Assembly: GCA_964428475.1 (NCBI GenBank)
Contig: CAYRYO010000079.1
Coordinates: forward strand, 1-5,710
Source of the DNA: JARICQ01 sp964428475
GTDB lineage: Bacteria; Bacillota; Clostridia; Tissierellales; Tissierellaceae
Reading direction: 5' to 3'
Length of the DNA stretch: 5,710 nucleotides
The notes under the pieces are model-generated. The model was not told the origin of the DNA. It saw only the letters and a list, made by a program, of their open reading frames with translations, and ran no database searches. The first letter of the stretch is position 1. Each line of letters starts with the position of its first letter. Positions 1-5,710 of the stretch are shown here, in pieces. Position numbers and translations under genes: made by a program.

Positions 1-1619
1 TTGGAGAAGATGCACGTCGTGCTATGGAAATTGGTATAAATAAATTAGCAGATACAGTAAAAGTTACATTGGGACCCAAAGGCAGAAATGTAGTATTAGA
101 TAAGAGCTTTGGATCACCACTTATTACAAATGACGGTGTAACTATAGCACGTGAAATAGAATTAGAAGATAAATATGAAAATATGGGGGCCCAATTAGTT
201 AAAGAAGTAGCTACTAAAACTAATGATATAGCAGGAGACGGAACTACTACTGCTACATTGCTTGCTCAGGCAATTATTAGAGAAGGGCTAAAAAATGTTG
301 CAGCTGGAGCAAATCCTATGATTATTCAAAAGGGAATTAGAAAGGCTGTAGACAAGGCAGTTGAAGAGATTAAAAATTCTTCAGTTAAAGTAGAATCAAA
401 ACAAGCAATAGCTCAAGTAGCTTCAATATCTGCAGGAGATGAAGAAGTTGGAAATTTAATAGCAGAAGCTATGGAAAAAGTAGGAAATGACGGAGTAATC
501 ACTGTGGAGGAATCAAGATCAACAGGAACTACGCTTGAAGTAGTAGAAGGTATGCAATTTGATAGAGGATATGTTTCACCTTATATGGCTACAGATACAG
601 ATAAGATGATAGCTGAAATAGAAAACCCTTATATATTAATTACAGACAAAAAAATTGCAAATATACAAGAGATACTTCCTGTACTAGAAGAAATAGTTCA
701 GCAGTCTAAGCCACTTGTAATCATAGCCGAAGATATCGAAGGTGAAGCTATGGCGACACTTGTAGTAAATAAACTTAGAGGAACATTTAACTGTGTAGCT
801 GTTAAAGCTCCAGGCTTTGGAGATAGAAGAAAAGAAATGTTACAAGATATTGCAATATTGACTGGTGGTCAAGTTATATCAGAAGAACTAGGATACGATA
901 TAAAAGAAACTACTGTCGATATGTTAGGTAAGGCAGCTAAAGTTAAAATAGACAAAGAGACAACAGTAATAGTAAATGGTGAAGGCGATCAAGATGAAAT
1001 CAAGAATAGAATAAGACAAATCAAAACTCAAATAGAAGAAACTGAATCAGAATTTGACTCAGAAAAACTTCAAGAAAGACTTGCTAAGCTTTCAGGAGGA
1101 GTAGCAGTTATTCAAGTAGGGGCTGCAACTGAAACTGAACTAAAAGAAAGAAAACTTAGAATAGAAGACGCTCTTGCAGCAACTCGTGCAGCAGTAGAAG
1201 AAGGAATAGTATCTGGTGGTGGAACAGTTTTATTAGATATTATCCCAGCTATTGAAGCACTAGTAGAAGGGCATCAAGGCGATGAAGAGACTGGTATTAA
1301 GATAATATTAAGAGCATTAGAAGAGCCACTAAGACAAATAGCAGAAAATGCAGGTCTTGAAGGGTCTATAGTAGTAGAAAAAGTCAAAGAAAAGGAAAAA
1401 GGAATTGGATTTGACGCATTAAACGCAAAATATGTAGATATGATCAAAGAGGGTATAGTAGACCCAACTAAAGTAACTAGATCAGCTCTAGAAAATGCAG
1501 CATCTGTATCATCTATGGTACTTACTACTGAAGCAGCAGTGGTAGATGTATCTACAGAAGACCCAATGGCAGGCATGGGTGGTATGGGTGGCATGGGCGG
1601 CATGGGCGGTATGATGTAA
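1..1619 (+). CDS. groEL: GroEL chaperonin, 60 kDa subunit (5' end truncated by window edge)
   Basis: Cytosolic ATP-driven chaperonin that forms a double seven-membered ring and folds proteins together with GroES. The frame is open from the first bases: the codons at 3-23 read GEDARRA, just before the Met at 24, and match the usual GroEL N-terminus (MAKxIKFGEDARRAM). Only about the first 7-8 codons are therefore missing, and the ATG at 24 is internal. 538 residues are visible, consistent with the family's roughly 540-550. Visible hallmarks are VTLGPKGRNVVLD near the N-terminus, the ATP-site motif AGDGTTTAT with the Asp equivalent to E. coli D87 (codon 237-239), the catalytic-type Asp in IEDALAATRAAVEEG (codon 1167-1169, equivalent to D398), and the C-terminal Gly-Gly-Met tail. 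It ends in a tandem stop, TAA then in-frame TAG. groES would be expected just upstream, outside the window. Identity is certain. Confidence 0.98.
   Translation, partial: GEDARRAMEIGINKLADTVKVTLGPKGRNVVLDKSFGSPLITNDGVTIAREIELEDKYENMGAQLVKEVATKTNDIAGDGTTTATLLAQAIIREGLKNVAAGANPMIIQKGIRKAVDKAVEEIKNSSVKVESKQAIAQVASISAGDEEVGNLIAEAMEKVGNDGVITVEESRSTGTTLEVVEGMQFDRGYVSPYMATDTDKMIAEIENPYILITDKKIANIQEILPVLEEIVQQSKPLVIIAEDIEGEAMATLVVNKLRGTFNCVAVKAPGFGDRRKEMLQDIAILTGGQVISEELGYDIKETTVDMLGKAAKVKIDKETTVIVNGEGDQDEIKNRIRQIKTQIEETESEFDSEKLQERLAKLSGGVAVIQVGAATETELKERKLRIEDALAATRAAVEEGIVSGGGTVLLDIIPAIEALVEGHQGDEETGIKIILRALEEPLRQIAENAGLEGSIVVEKVKEKEKGIGFDALNAKYVDMIKEGIVDPTKVTRSALENAASVSSMVLTTEAAVVDVSTEDPMAGMGGMGGMGGMGGMM
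1575..1610 (+). repeat. Four 9-base tandem units encoding the GroEL Gly-Gly-Met tail
   Basis: Four consecutive ATGGGYGGY units encode MGG four times, followed by MM and the stop. This is the flexible C-terminal tail common to many GroEL proteins, which projects into the ring cavity. The units differ only by C/T at third codon positions. It is a coding repeat and not a mobile or regulatory one. Confidence 0.9.
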
Positions 1620-1664
1620 TAGTATCAAGAAATTTAAAACCGTAAAATATAAAATGCAATAAAA

Positions 1665-1764
1665 NNNNNNNNNNNNNNNNNNNNNNNNNNNNNNNNNNNN
1701 NNNNNNNNNNNNNNNNNNNNNNNNNNNNNNNNNNNNNNNNNNNNNNNNNNNNNNNNNNNNNNNN
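1665..1764. other. Assembly gap of 100 N
   Basis: Exactly 100 N separate the groEL tail from the next gene. A round 100 is a usual placeholder for a gap of unknown size, so the true distance, and any gene, terminator or repeat inside it, cannot be known. The 45 bases between the groEL stop and the gap are AT-rich, with no hairpin-plus-T-run. Any groEL terminator must lie in the gap or be absent. Confidence 0.97.
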
Positions 1765-2331
1765 TTGAGGGAGGTGTTTATTATAAAAAAGAAAAAAATA
1801 TATATACTGCTTACACACAGCGGGTCACTTTTATCGAAATGTATCAATATATATACAAGAGAACCTTATACACATGTATCGATTTCAATGGATGAAAAAT
1901 TAAATGAATTATATAGTTTTGGAAGGCTTAGACCAAGTAATCCTATATTTGCTGGATTTGTAAAAGAAGATGTTGTAAATGGAACATACAAGAGATTCCC
2001 AGATACAAAGTGCGCATTATATTCATTGGAAATAGATCAGTTCCAATATAAAAAACTCAAAAAGGAAATTAAAAAGTTTAAGAAAGATGCAAAGAAATAT
2101 GGTTATAATTTAATTGGCTTAGTAGGATATATGGTGAATTATCCAATAGATAGAAAATACAATTATTTTTGTTCACAATTTGTATCATCTCTTTTAAATA
2201 GTAGTGGAATAAAATTAATAGATAAACCTACAGCATTGACTACACCTAGAGATTTTAGGGAATGTAGGGATTTAAACCTTGTATATGAAGGTAATTTGCA
2301 ATCATACAGTTTAGAAAATTTATATTTATAA
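1765..2331 (+). CDS. YiiX-like permuted papain-fold (NlpC/P60 clan) putative amidase/peptidase
   Basis: Up to 188 residues, resembling the YiiX/YaeF-type permuted papain-like hydrolases whose substrates are mostly unknown. In this fold the catalytic His precedes the Cys. Candidates here are His37 in EPYTHVSIS, Glu48 in NELYSFGR and Cys136 in YFCSQFVSSLL (codon 2170-2172). The sequence opens with a beta-strand-like IYILLTHSG and has a Lys-rich helical stretch at about residues 92-111. No signal peptide or membrane segment is evident, so it is probably cytoplasmic or loosely envelope-associated. The start is uncertain. TTG at 1765 abuts the gap, yet a strong GGAGG lies inside the frame at 1770-1774, which would place the real start near ATT 1780 or ATA 1783, giving an N-terminus of (M)KKKKIYILL. 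The frame could also continue into the gap. An intrinsic terminator follows. Family placement is fairly secure; function is unknown. Confidence 0.75.
   Translation: MREVFIIKKKKIYILLTHSGSLLSKCINIYTREPYTHVSISMDEKLNELYSFGRLRPSNPIFAGFVKEDVVNGTYKRFPDTKCALYSLEIDQFQYKKLKKEIKKFKKDAKKYGYNLIGLVGYMVNYPIDRKYNYFCSQFVSSLLNSSGIKLIDKPTALTTPRDFRECRDLNLVYEGNLQSYSLENLYL
1769..1776 (+). promoter_or_regulatory. Ribosome binding site inside the annotated start of the YiiX-like gene
   Basis: GGGAGGTG is a near-perfect Shine-Dalgarno match. It lies 5 bases before ATT (1780) and 8 bases before ATA (1783), both in frame with the YiiX-like protein, while TTG at 1765 lies upstream of it. This argues that translation starts after it, at a rare start codon or at an ATG misread as ATA next to the contig edge. 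Confidence 0.55.
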
Positions 2332-2363
2332 TATTAATAATAACCACAAAAATTATATATAAT

Positions 2364-2408
2364 AAAAAGCTAGAAATTTATTTTTAAAAGTAAATCTCTA
2401 GTTTTTTT
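2364..2408 (+). terminator. Rho-independent terminator after the YiiX-like gene
   Basis: The left arm CTAGAAATTTA (2370-2380) pairs with TAAATCTCTAG (2391-2401), with one A-C mismatch and a 10-base loop. A run of seven T (2402-2408) follows directly. The A-run and G before the left arm can extend the stem against the T-run. It begins about 30 bases after the stop codon, so it should end the upstream transcript and separate it from the histidine kinase gene. The stem is AT-rich, as expected in this genome. Confidence 0.8.
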
Positions 2409-2422
2409 ATTATATCTTAATG

Positions 2423-2431
2423 TGATATAGT
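2423..2431 (+). promoter_or_regulatory. Candidate extended -10 promoter for the histidine kinase gene
   Basis: TGATATAGT fits an extended -10 element (TGn followed by TATAGT at 2426-2431). A good -35 is missing: the position 17 bases upstream falls in the terminator T-run (TTTTTT at 2403-2408). It sits between the terminator and the kinase ribosome binding site, which is where a promoter is needed. In DNA this AT-rich, chance matches are common. Confidence 0.45.
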
Positions 2432-2456
2432 ATAAGAGTAAAATATAAATAGGTTT

Positions 2457-2463
2457 AAAGGAG
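2457..2463 (+). promoter_or_regulatory. Ribosome binding site of the histidine kinase gene
   Basis: AAAGGAG lies 8 bases before the ATG at 2472. This fixes that ATG as the start, because no other ATG, GTG or TTG in frame has such a site. Confidence 0.8.
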
Positions 2464-2471
2464 TTAATTTT

Positions 2472-3806
2472 ATGAATTTGAGGATTTTCAACTATCTAAG
2501 TTTTTCAGTAGATGTATTTTTAATATATTATTCTCTATTAAAAATATTTAATAAAAATATAAATATAAGTAAAAGAGATATCATATATTTAATGGGCCTA
2601 GCATTTCTAAACTTATATACAAGGAATATATTTGGTTTAAATAACTTTATTATATTTATACTAATACCCTTATTATCTGCAATTATCTATTACTTTTTAA
2701 TAGATGAAGATTTATTAAATGTATCTATTCATACTACTTTATTATATTTAATATTAGGCTTGATTGAAATCTTAACTGTATATATAATTGTATTGATTTT
2801 CAAGATATCCTTTCAACTTACATTTCAATTTAATATTTATAGGATATTAATAGCTGTAGTTTCTAAAACTACTTTTTATTACACTATTAAAAGGTTTAGG
2901 GATAAGATAAGATTAACCAAGTATTTCGATATAAAGGCTAAAAGAATAATCTCTCTACTATCTCTTTTTAATTTATATGTTTTTTTCATAATATTTATGA
3001 TTTACAATTATATAGGTGATTTTTCTAGATTTACTTTAATCAGTATAACGACATTGGTAATAGGATTTTTATTTTTTAGTATATATACATATAAATTTAC
3101 AAAAGATATTATTTATCAAAACCAGAAGGAATTAGTATTTAAACAAAAGCAAGATGCGTTATATAAGACTGACTTTTATGCAGAAAATATGAAAGAAATA
3201 CTTAGAACTATAAAATCTCAAAGACATGATTTAAATAATCATTTGGGAACACTTTATGGGCTTATTTATATGAAAAAATATGACCGTGCAAAAGAATATA
3301 TAACAAAGATAAATAATGAAATAAAATCTCTTGATATGATTATAGATACAAATAATCCAGTAATAACATCCCTACTTAGCATGAAAAAAGATAAAGCTTT
3401 TAAAATTGGAATAAATATGAATATAGAAGTTCAAATTCCTGAAGTTTTGGATTTTGATAGCATAGATCTTTCTATAATACTTGGGAACTTATTGGATAAT
3501 GCTATAGAAGCTTGTGAAAAGATAGGAGCGAGTGTAGAGACATATATAGATATATATATTTCTTTAAAAGAAGATGTCTTATATATTGAAATAATTAACT
3601 GTAAAGCAATAGATAAGAAATTAAGTAGAAAAGATATGCTTAATAGATTTACTAGCAAAGAGGATTTTAAAAATCATGGATTTGGTTTGGGAAATGTTGA
3701 GTTTGTAGTTAATAAATATAATGGGAATATTGATATAAGAGATACTGGAGAAAAATTCATAGTATATATATCTATGCCGGTACAAAAAGAAGAGGCTAGT
3801 TTATAG
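2472..3806 (+). CDS. AgrC-like membrane sensor histidine kinase (HPK10 / GHKL type), orphan in this window
   Basis: A 444-residue membrane sensor kinase. The N-terminal half is very hydrophobic, with about six or seven membrane segments (roughly residues 5-26, 36-52, 57-77, 84-112, 121-138, 157-180 and 186-206), like AgrC-type peptide or stress sensors. A charged helical linker (about 208-248) leads to the phosphoacceptor motif QRHDLNNH, with His252 (codon 3225-3227) as the likely phosphorylated residue. The ATP-binding GHKL domain follows, with N-box GNLLDNAIEACEK (residues 338-350) and G-box HGFGLGNV (402-409). The DxGxG box is replaced by IEIINCKA, which is usual in this subfamily. In AgrC systems the partner is a LytTR-type response regulator, often encoded next door along with agrB/agrD, but none is present here. 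A promoter candidate and a strong ribosome binding site precede it. The gene appears more AT-rich than groEL or guaB, particularly in the membrane part. The ligand cannot be deduced. Confidence 0.9.
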   Translation: MNLRIFNYLSFSVDVFLIYYSLLKIFNKNINISKRDIIYLMGLAFLNLYTRNIFGLNNFIIFILIPLLSAIIYYFLIDEDLLNVSIHTTLLYLILGLIEILTVYIIVLIFKISFQLTFQFNIYRILIAVVSKTTFYYTIKRFRDKIRLTKYFDIKAKRIISLLSLFNLYVFFIIFMIYNYIGDFSRFTLISITTLVIGFLFFSIYTYKFTKDIIYQNQKELVFKQKQDALYKTDFYAENMKEILRTIKSQRHDLNNHLGTLYGLIYMKKYDRAKEYITKINNEIKSLDMIIDTNNPVITSLLSMKKDKAFKIGINMNIEVQIPEVLDFDSIDLSIILGNLLDNAIEACEKIGASVETYIDIYISLKEDVLYIEIINCKAIDKKLSRKDMLNRFTSKEDFKNHGFGLGNVEFVVNKYNGNIDIRDTGEKFIVYISMPVQKEEASL

Positions 3807-3828
3807 ATTTACTATTTTAAACTTATCC

Positions 3829-3857
3829 TTGTAATTTTTTTATTAATACTTTAAAAT
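3829..3857 (+). promoter_or_regulatory. Candidate sigma-A promoter for guaB-guaA
   Basis: TTGTAA (3829-3834) and TAAAAT (3852-3857) are separated by exactly 17 bases. They match 4 of 6 and 5 of 6 positions of the sigma-70/sigma-A consensus. Transcription would start near 3864, leaving a leader of about 64 bases before the guaB start. No stable hairpin and no purine-riboswitch core is visible in that leader. Confidence 0.55.
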
Positions 3858-3914
3858 ATACAATTAAGATAGATAATAAAATAACTAAAAGAAAATTTAT
3901 ATTTGTAAATGAAT

Positions 3915-3920
3915 AGGAGG
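3915..3920 (+). promoter_or_regulatory. Ribosome binding site that fixes the guaB TTG start
   Basis: A perfect AGGAGG lies 7 bases before the TTG at 3928. The next in-frame Met is at residue 44, inside the conserved SAGMDT region, so the TTG is the only plausible start. The strong site probably offsets the weak start codon. Confidence 0.9.
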
Positions 3921-3927
3921 AATTAAA

Positions 3928-5379
3928 TTGGAATTTGTAGGTGAAAGTTTAACATTTGATGATGTATTGTTATTGCCAGGAAAATCAGAAATATTGCCAA
4001 AAGAAGCAGATGTGAGTACAGTTTTGACTAAAAAGATAAAGTTAAAGACACCTTTAATGAGCGCTGGAATGGATACAGTTACAGAATCTAGAATGGCCAT
4101 TGCTATGGCTAGAGAAGGTGGAATTGGCATAATACACAAGAATATGTCTATAGAAAAGCAAGCACTTGAAGTTGACAAAGTAAAAAGATCTGAACACGGA
4201 GTAATTACAGATCCCTTCTTTTTATCTCCATACCATAGTGTTAGTGACGCCCTTGAACTAATGGAGAGGTATAGAATATCTGGAGTACCTATTACAGACG
4301 AAAAGGGAAAACTAGTAGGTATAATAACAAATAGAGATATTAGATTTGAAAGAGAAATCAATAAAAAGATAGATGAAGTAATGACAAAAGAAAACCTAGT
4401 TACTGCAAAGATAGATATATCTATGGATGATGCATTAGAAGTGATGAAAAATTACAAGATTGAAAAACTGCCTATAGTAGATGAAGATCACATGTTATCA
4501 GGGTTAATTACTATAAAAGATATAGAAAAATCAATTCAATATCCAAATTCAGCTAAAGATTCTACTGGAAGACTACTTGCAGGAGCGGCAGTTGGTGTAA
4601 CTGGAGATATGATGGAGAGAATAGAGGCTCTAATAAAATCAAAAGTCGATTTAATAGTCGTAGACACAGCCCACGGTCATTCCAAAGGAGTCCTTGAAGC
4701 TGTAGCGAAGATAAAAAGAGAATATCCAGACTTGCAGTTAGTAGCTGGGAATGTAGCTACAGCAGAAGCTACAGTAGACTTAATTAAGGCAGGTGTAGAT
4801 GCAGTAAAGGTTGGTATAGGGCCAGGTTCTATATGTACTACAAGGGTAGTTACTGGGATAGGAGTACCTCAGATTACAGCTATTATCAATTGCGCAAAAG
4901 CTGCAAAAGAATATGGAATACCAGTAATTGCAGATGGTGGTATAAAATACTCTGGTGATATTACAAAGGCAATAGCAGCTGGTGCAAATGTCATAATGGC
5001 AGGGTCTCTATTTGCTGGTACAGAAGAAAGCCCAGGAGAAGAAGTTCTATATGAGGGAAGAAGATTTAAAGAATACAGAGGAATGGGGTCAGAAGGCGCC
5101 ATGGATTCAGGAAGTAAAGACAGATACTTCCAAGAGAATACTAAAAAGTATGTACCTGAAGGAGTAGAAGGAAGAATTCACTTTAGAGGTCCTTTAGGGG
5201 ATGTAGTATATCAATTAGTTGGCGGTCTTAAATCAGGTATGGGATACATCGGAGCTAAAAACATAGAGGATTTGCAAGAAAAAGCGAGAATGACAAAAAT
5301 ATCACCAGCTTCACTAATTGAAAATCATCCACATGATATTCATATTACAAAAGAATCACCAAATTATAGCAGAAGATAG
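3928..5379 (+). CDS. guaB: Inosine-5'-monophosphate dehydrogenase
   Basis: Cytosolic enzyme that oxidises IMP to XMP with NAD+, the first committed step of guanine nucleotide synthesis. Its 483 residues are the normal bacterial length. It opens with GESLTFDDVLLLPGKSE, typical of IMPDH. The catalytic (beta/alpha)8 barrel is interrupted by a tandem CBS pair (about residues 93-150 and 154-205, including YRISGVPITDEKGKLVGI and YKIEKLPIVDED). The active-site loop GPGSICTTRVVTG carries catalytic Cys303. The phosphate-binding segment ADGGIKYSGD and MAGSLFAGT follow, then YRGMGSEGAM and the mobile-flap Arg399-Tyr400 (DRYFQ) that activates water. All key residues are intact. Translation starts at TTG, supported by AGGAGG. 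The product feeds GMP synthase, encoded 7 bases downstream. Identity is certain. Confidence 0.98.
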   Translation: MEFVGESLTFDDVLLLPGKSEILPKEADVSTVLTKKIKLKTPLMSAGMDTVTESRMAIAMAREGGIGIIHKNMSIEKQALEVDKVKRSEHGVITDPFFLSPYHSVSDALELMERYRISGVPITDEKGKLVGIITNRDIRFEREINKKIDEVMTKENLVTAKIDISMDDALEVMKNYKIEKLPIVDEDHMLSGLITIKDIEKSIQYPNSAKDSTGRLLAGAAVGVTGDMMERIEALIKSKVDLIVVDTAHGHSKGVLEAVAKIKREYPDLQLVAGNVATAEATVDLIKAGVDAVKVGIGPGSICTTRVVTGIGVPQITAIINCAKAAKEYGIPVIADGGIKYSGDITKAIAAGANVIMAGSLFAGTEESPGEEVLYEGRRFKEYRGMGSEGAMDSGSKDRYFQENTKKYVPEGVEGRIHFRGPLGDVVYQLVGGLKSGMGYIGAKNIEDLQEKARMTKISPASLIENHPHDIHITKESPNYSRR

Positions 5380-5384
5380 GAGTG
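5378..5384 (+). promoter_or_regulatory. guaA ribosome binding site overlapping the guaB stop codon
   Basis: AGGAGTG begins at the second base of the guaB TAG stop. It lies just before ATG 5387 (4 bases after AGGAG) and GTG 5390 (7 bases after). The overlap points to translational coupling of guaB and guaA. It also shows that guaA starts here and not further upstream. Confidence 0.75.
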
Positions 5385-5386
5385 AT

Positions 5387-5710
5387 ATGGTGAAGGAATT
5401 TATAAACAAACAAATTCAAGATATAAAAGAAAAAGTAGGAGATAAAAAAGCTATATGTGCACTTTCGGGCGGAGTAGATTCATCAGTTGCAGCTGTTTTA
5501 GTTCACAGGGCTATTGGAGATAAACTTACTTGTGTATTTGTAGATCATGGTTTACTTAGAAAGAATGAAAGACAAGAGGTAGAAAAGGCATTTAGAGATG
5601 AATTTCATATGAATTTAATAGTTGTAGATGCAGAGGAAAGATTTCTATCTAAGCTAAAAGGAGTTACAGATCCTGAAAAAAAGAGAAAAGTAATAGGAGA
5701 AGAATTTATC
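5387..5710 (+). CDS. guaA: GMP synthase, ATP-pyrophosphatase part starting without a glutaminase domain (3' end cut by window)
   Basis: The ATP-pyrophosphatase domain of GMP synthase adenylylates XMP and replaces AMP with ammonia to give GMP. The 108 visible residues begin MVKEFINKQIQDIKEKVGD and reach the PP-loop ALSGGVDSSVAAV (SGGVDSS at residues 27-33). Next come TCVFVDHGLLRKNE, AEERFL and KLKGVTDPEKKRKVIGEEF, all characteristic of GuaA and not of NAD synthetase. In ordinary bacterial GuaA (about 510 residues) a class I glutamine amidotransferase domain of about 190 residues precedes this part. Here it is absent: guaB occupies the upstream DNA, and this frame meets a stop at 5315. Expected full length is about 310 residues. 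The ribosome binding site overlapping the guaB stop supports a start at ATG 5387 or GTG 5390. Ammonia may come from a separate glutaminase subunit, as in archaeal two-subunit GMP synthase, or from free ammonia. The family is certain; the one-domain form is read directly from the sequence. Confidence 0.93.
   Translation, partial: MVKEFINKQIQDIKEKVGDKKAICALSGGVDSSVAAVLVHRAIGDKLTCVFVDHGLLRKNERQEVEKAFRDEFHMNLIVVDAEERFLSKLKGVTDPEKKRKVIGEEFI

Larger units (their letters stand above)
3807..3927 (+). other. Intergenic region between the histidine kinase gene and guaB
   Basis: This is 121 bases of AT-rich DNA. It has no convincing hairpin followed by a T-run, so some read-through from the kinase gene into guaB is possible. 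It contains the promoter candidate at 3829-3857 and the guaB ribosome binding site. No purine riboswitch, T-box or inverted-repeat operator was recognised. Confidence 0.6.

Noticed and set aside
24..26. ATG at 24 as the groEL start
   Set aside because: The codons before it (GEDARRA) are conserved GroEL sequence in frame, so this Met is internal, near residue 16 of the full protein.
1274..1603. Open frame on the minus strand within groEL
   Set aside because: It is antisense to a certain gene, with low-complexity Pro/Met and Ser/Thr content mirroring the GGM repeat and groEL codons. No ribosome binding site or family resemblance was seen.
3541..3560. AT-alternating stretch (ATATAGATATATATAT-like) as a repeat or operator
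   Set aside because: It lies inside the kinase coding sequence and encodes ordinary Ile/Tyr/Asp codons. It is simple sequence expected at this base composition.
3909..3926. Five-codon mini-ORF (ATG to TAA) covering the guaB ribosome binding site
   Set aside because: It encodes MNRRN and has no ribosome binding site of its own. ATG and TAA are frequent by chance in such AT-rich DNA, so a regulatory leader peptide cannot be supported.
3864..3927. Possible guanine/purine riboswitch in the guaB leader
   Set aside because: The leader from the predicted transcription start is only about 64 bases, has no conserved purine-aptamer core, and has no terminator or antiterminator hairpins. Only a 5-base AT stem (ATTTA/TAAAT, near 3896-3911) is visible.
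3897..4361. Open frame on the minus strand across the guaB start
   Set aside because: It is a shadow of the guaB coding sequence on the opposite strand, with no recognisable domain and no supporting start signals.
5333..5335. In-frame ATG upstream as an alternative guaA start
   Set aside because: It would overlap guaB by 47 bases and has no ribosome binding site, whereas AGGAG at 5378-5382 is well placed for 5387 or 5390. Even this start would not add a glutaminase domain.

Overview
The window looks like low-GC Gram-positive chromosomal DNA, most likely from the Clostridia/Tissierellia part of the Firmicutes. The signs are strongly A/T-biased third codon positions, strong AGGAGG-type ribosome binding sites, a TTG start on guaB, and GroEL, GuaB and GuaA proteins with typical Firmicutes sequence. 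No species can be named from the sequence alone.

Layout, all on the + strand: (1) positions 1-1619, the chaperonin gene groEL, lacking only its first few codons; (2) 1620-1764, a short AT-rich tail followed by exactly 100 N, an assembly gap; (3) 1765-2331, a YiiX-like permuted papain-fold protein with an uncertain start at the gap edge; (4) 2364-2408, an intrinsic terminator, then a promoter candidate; (5) 2472-3806, an AgrC-type (HPK10/GHKL) membrane sensor histidine kinase with no response regulator beside it; (6) 3807-3927, a 121-base intergenic region with a good promoter candidate; (7) 3928-5379, guaB (IMP dehydrogenase) with a TTG start; (8) 5387-5710, the 5' part of a GMP synthase gene running off the window.

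GuaB and GuaA form the IMP to XMP to GMP branch, and their genes sit as a tight pair: the guaA ribosome binding site overlaps the guaB stop codon. The most striking observation is that the GMP synthase reading frame begins directly at the ATP-pyrophosphatase domain. The N-terminal glutamine amidotransferase domain of ordinary bacterial GuaA is absent, and guaB fills the space where it would have to be. This suggests a split GMP synthase, as in archaea, or one that depends on free ammonia. From memory, groEL-guaB-guaA is a familiar order in clostridia. The YiiX-like gene and the histidine kinase, whose gene looks more AT-rich than its neighbours, therefore look like accessory genes placed between conserved housekeeping genes. 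No CRISPR array, tRNA, rRNA, insertion sequence or recognisable riboswitch was seen.
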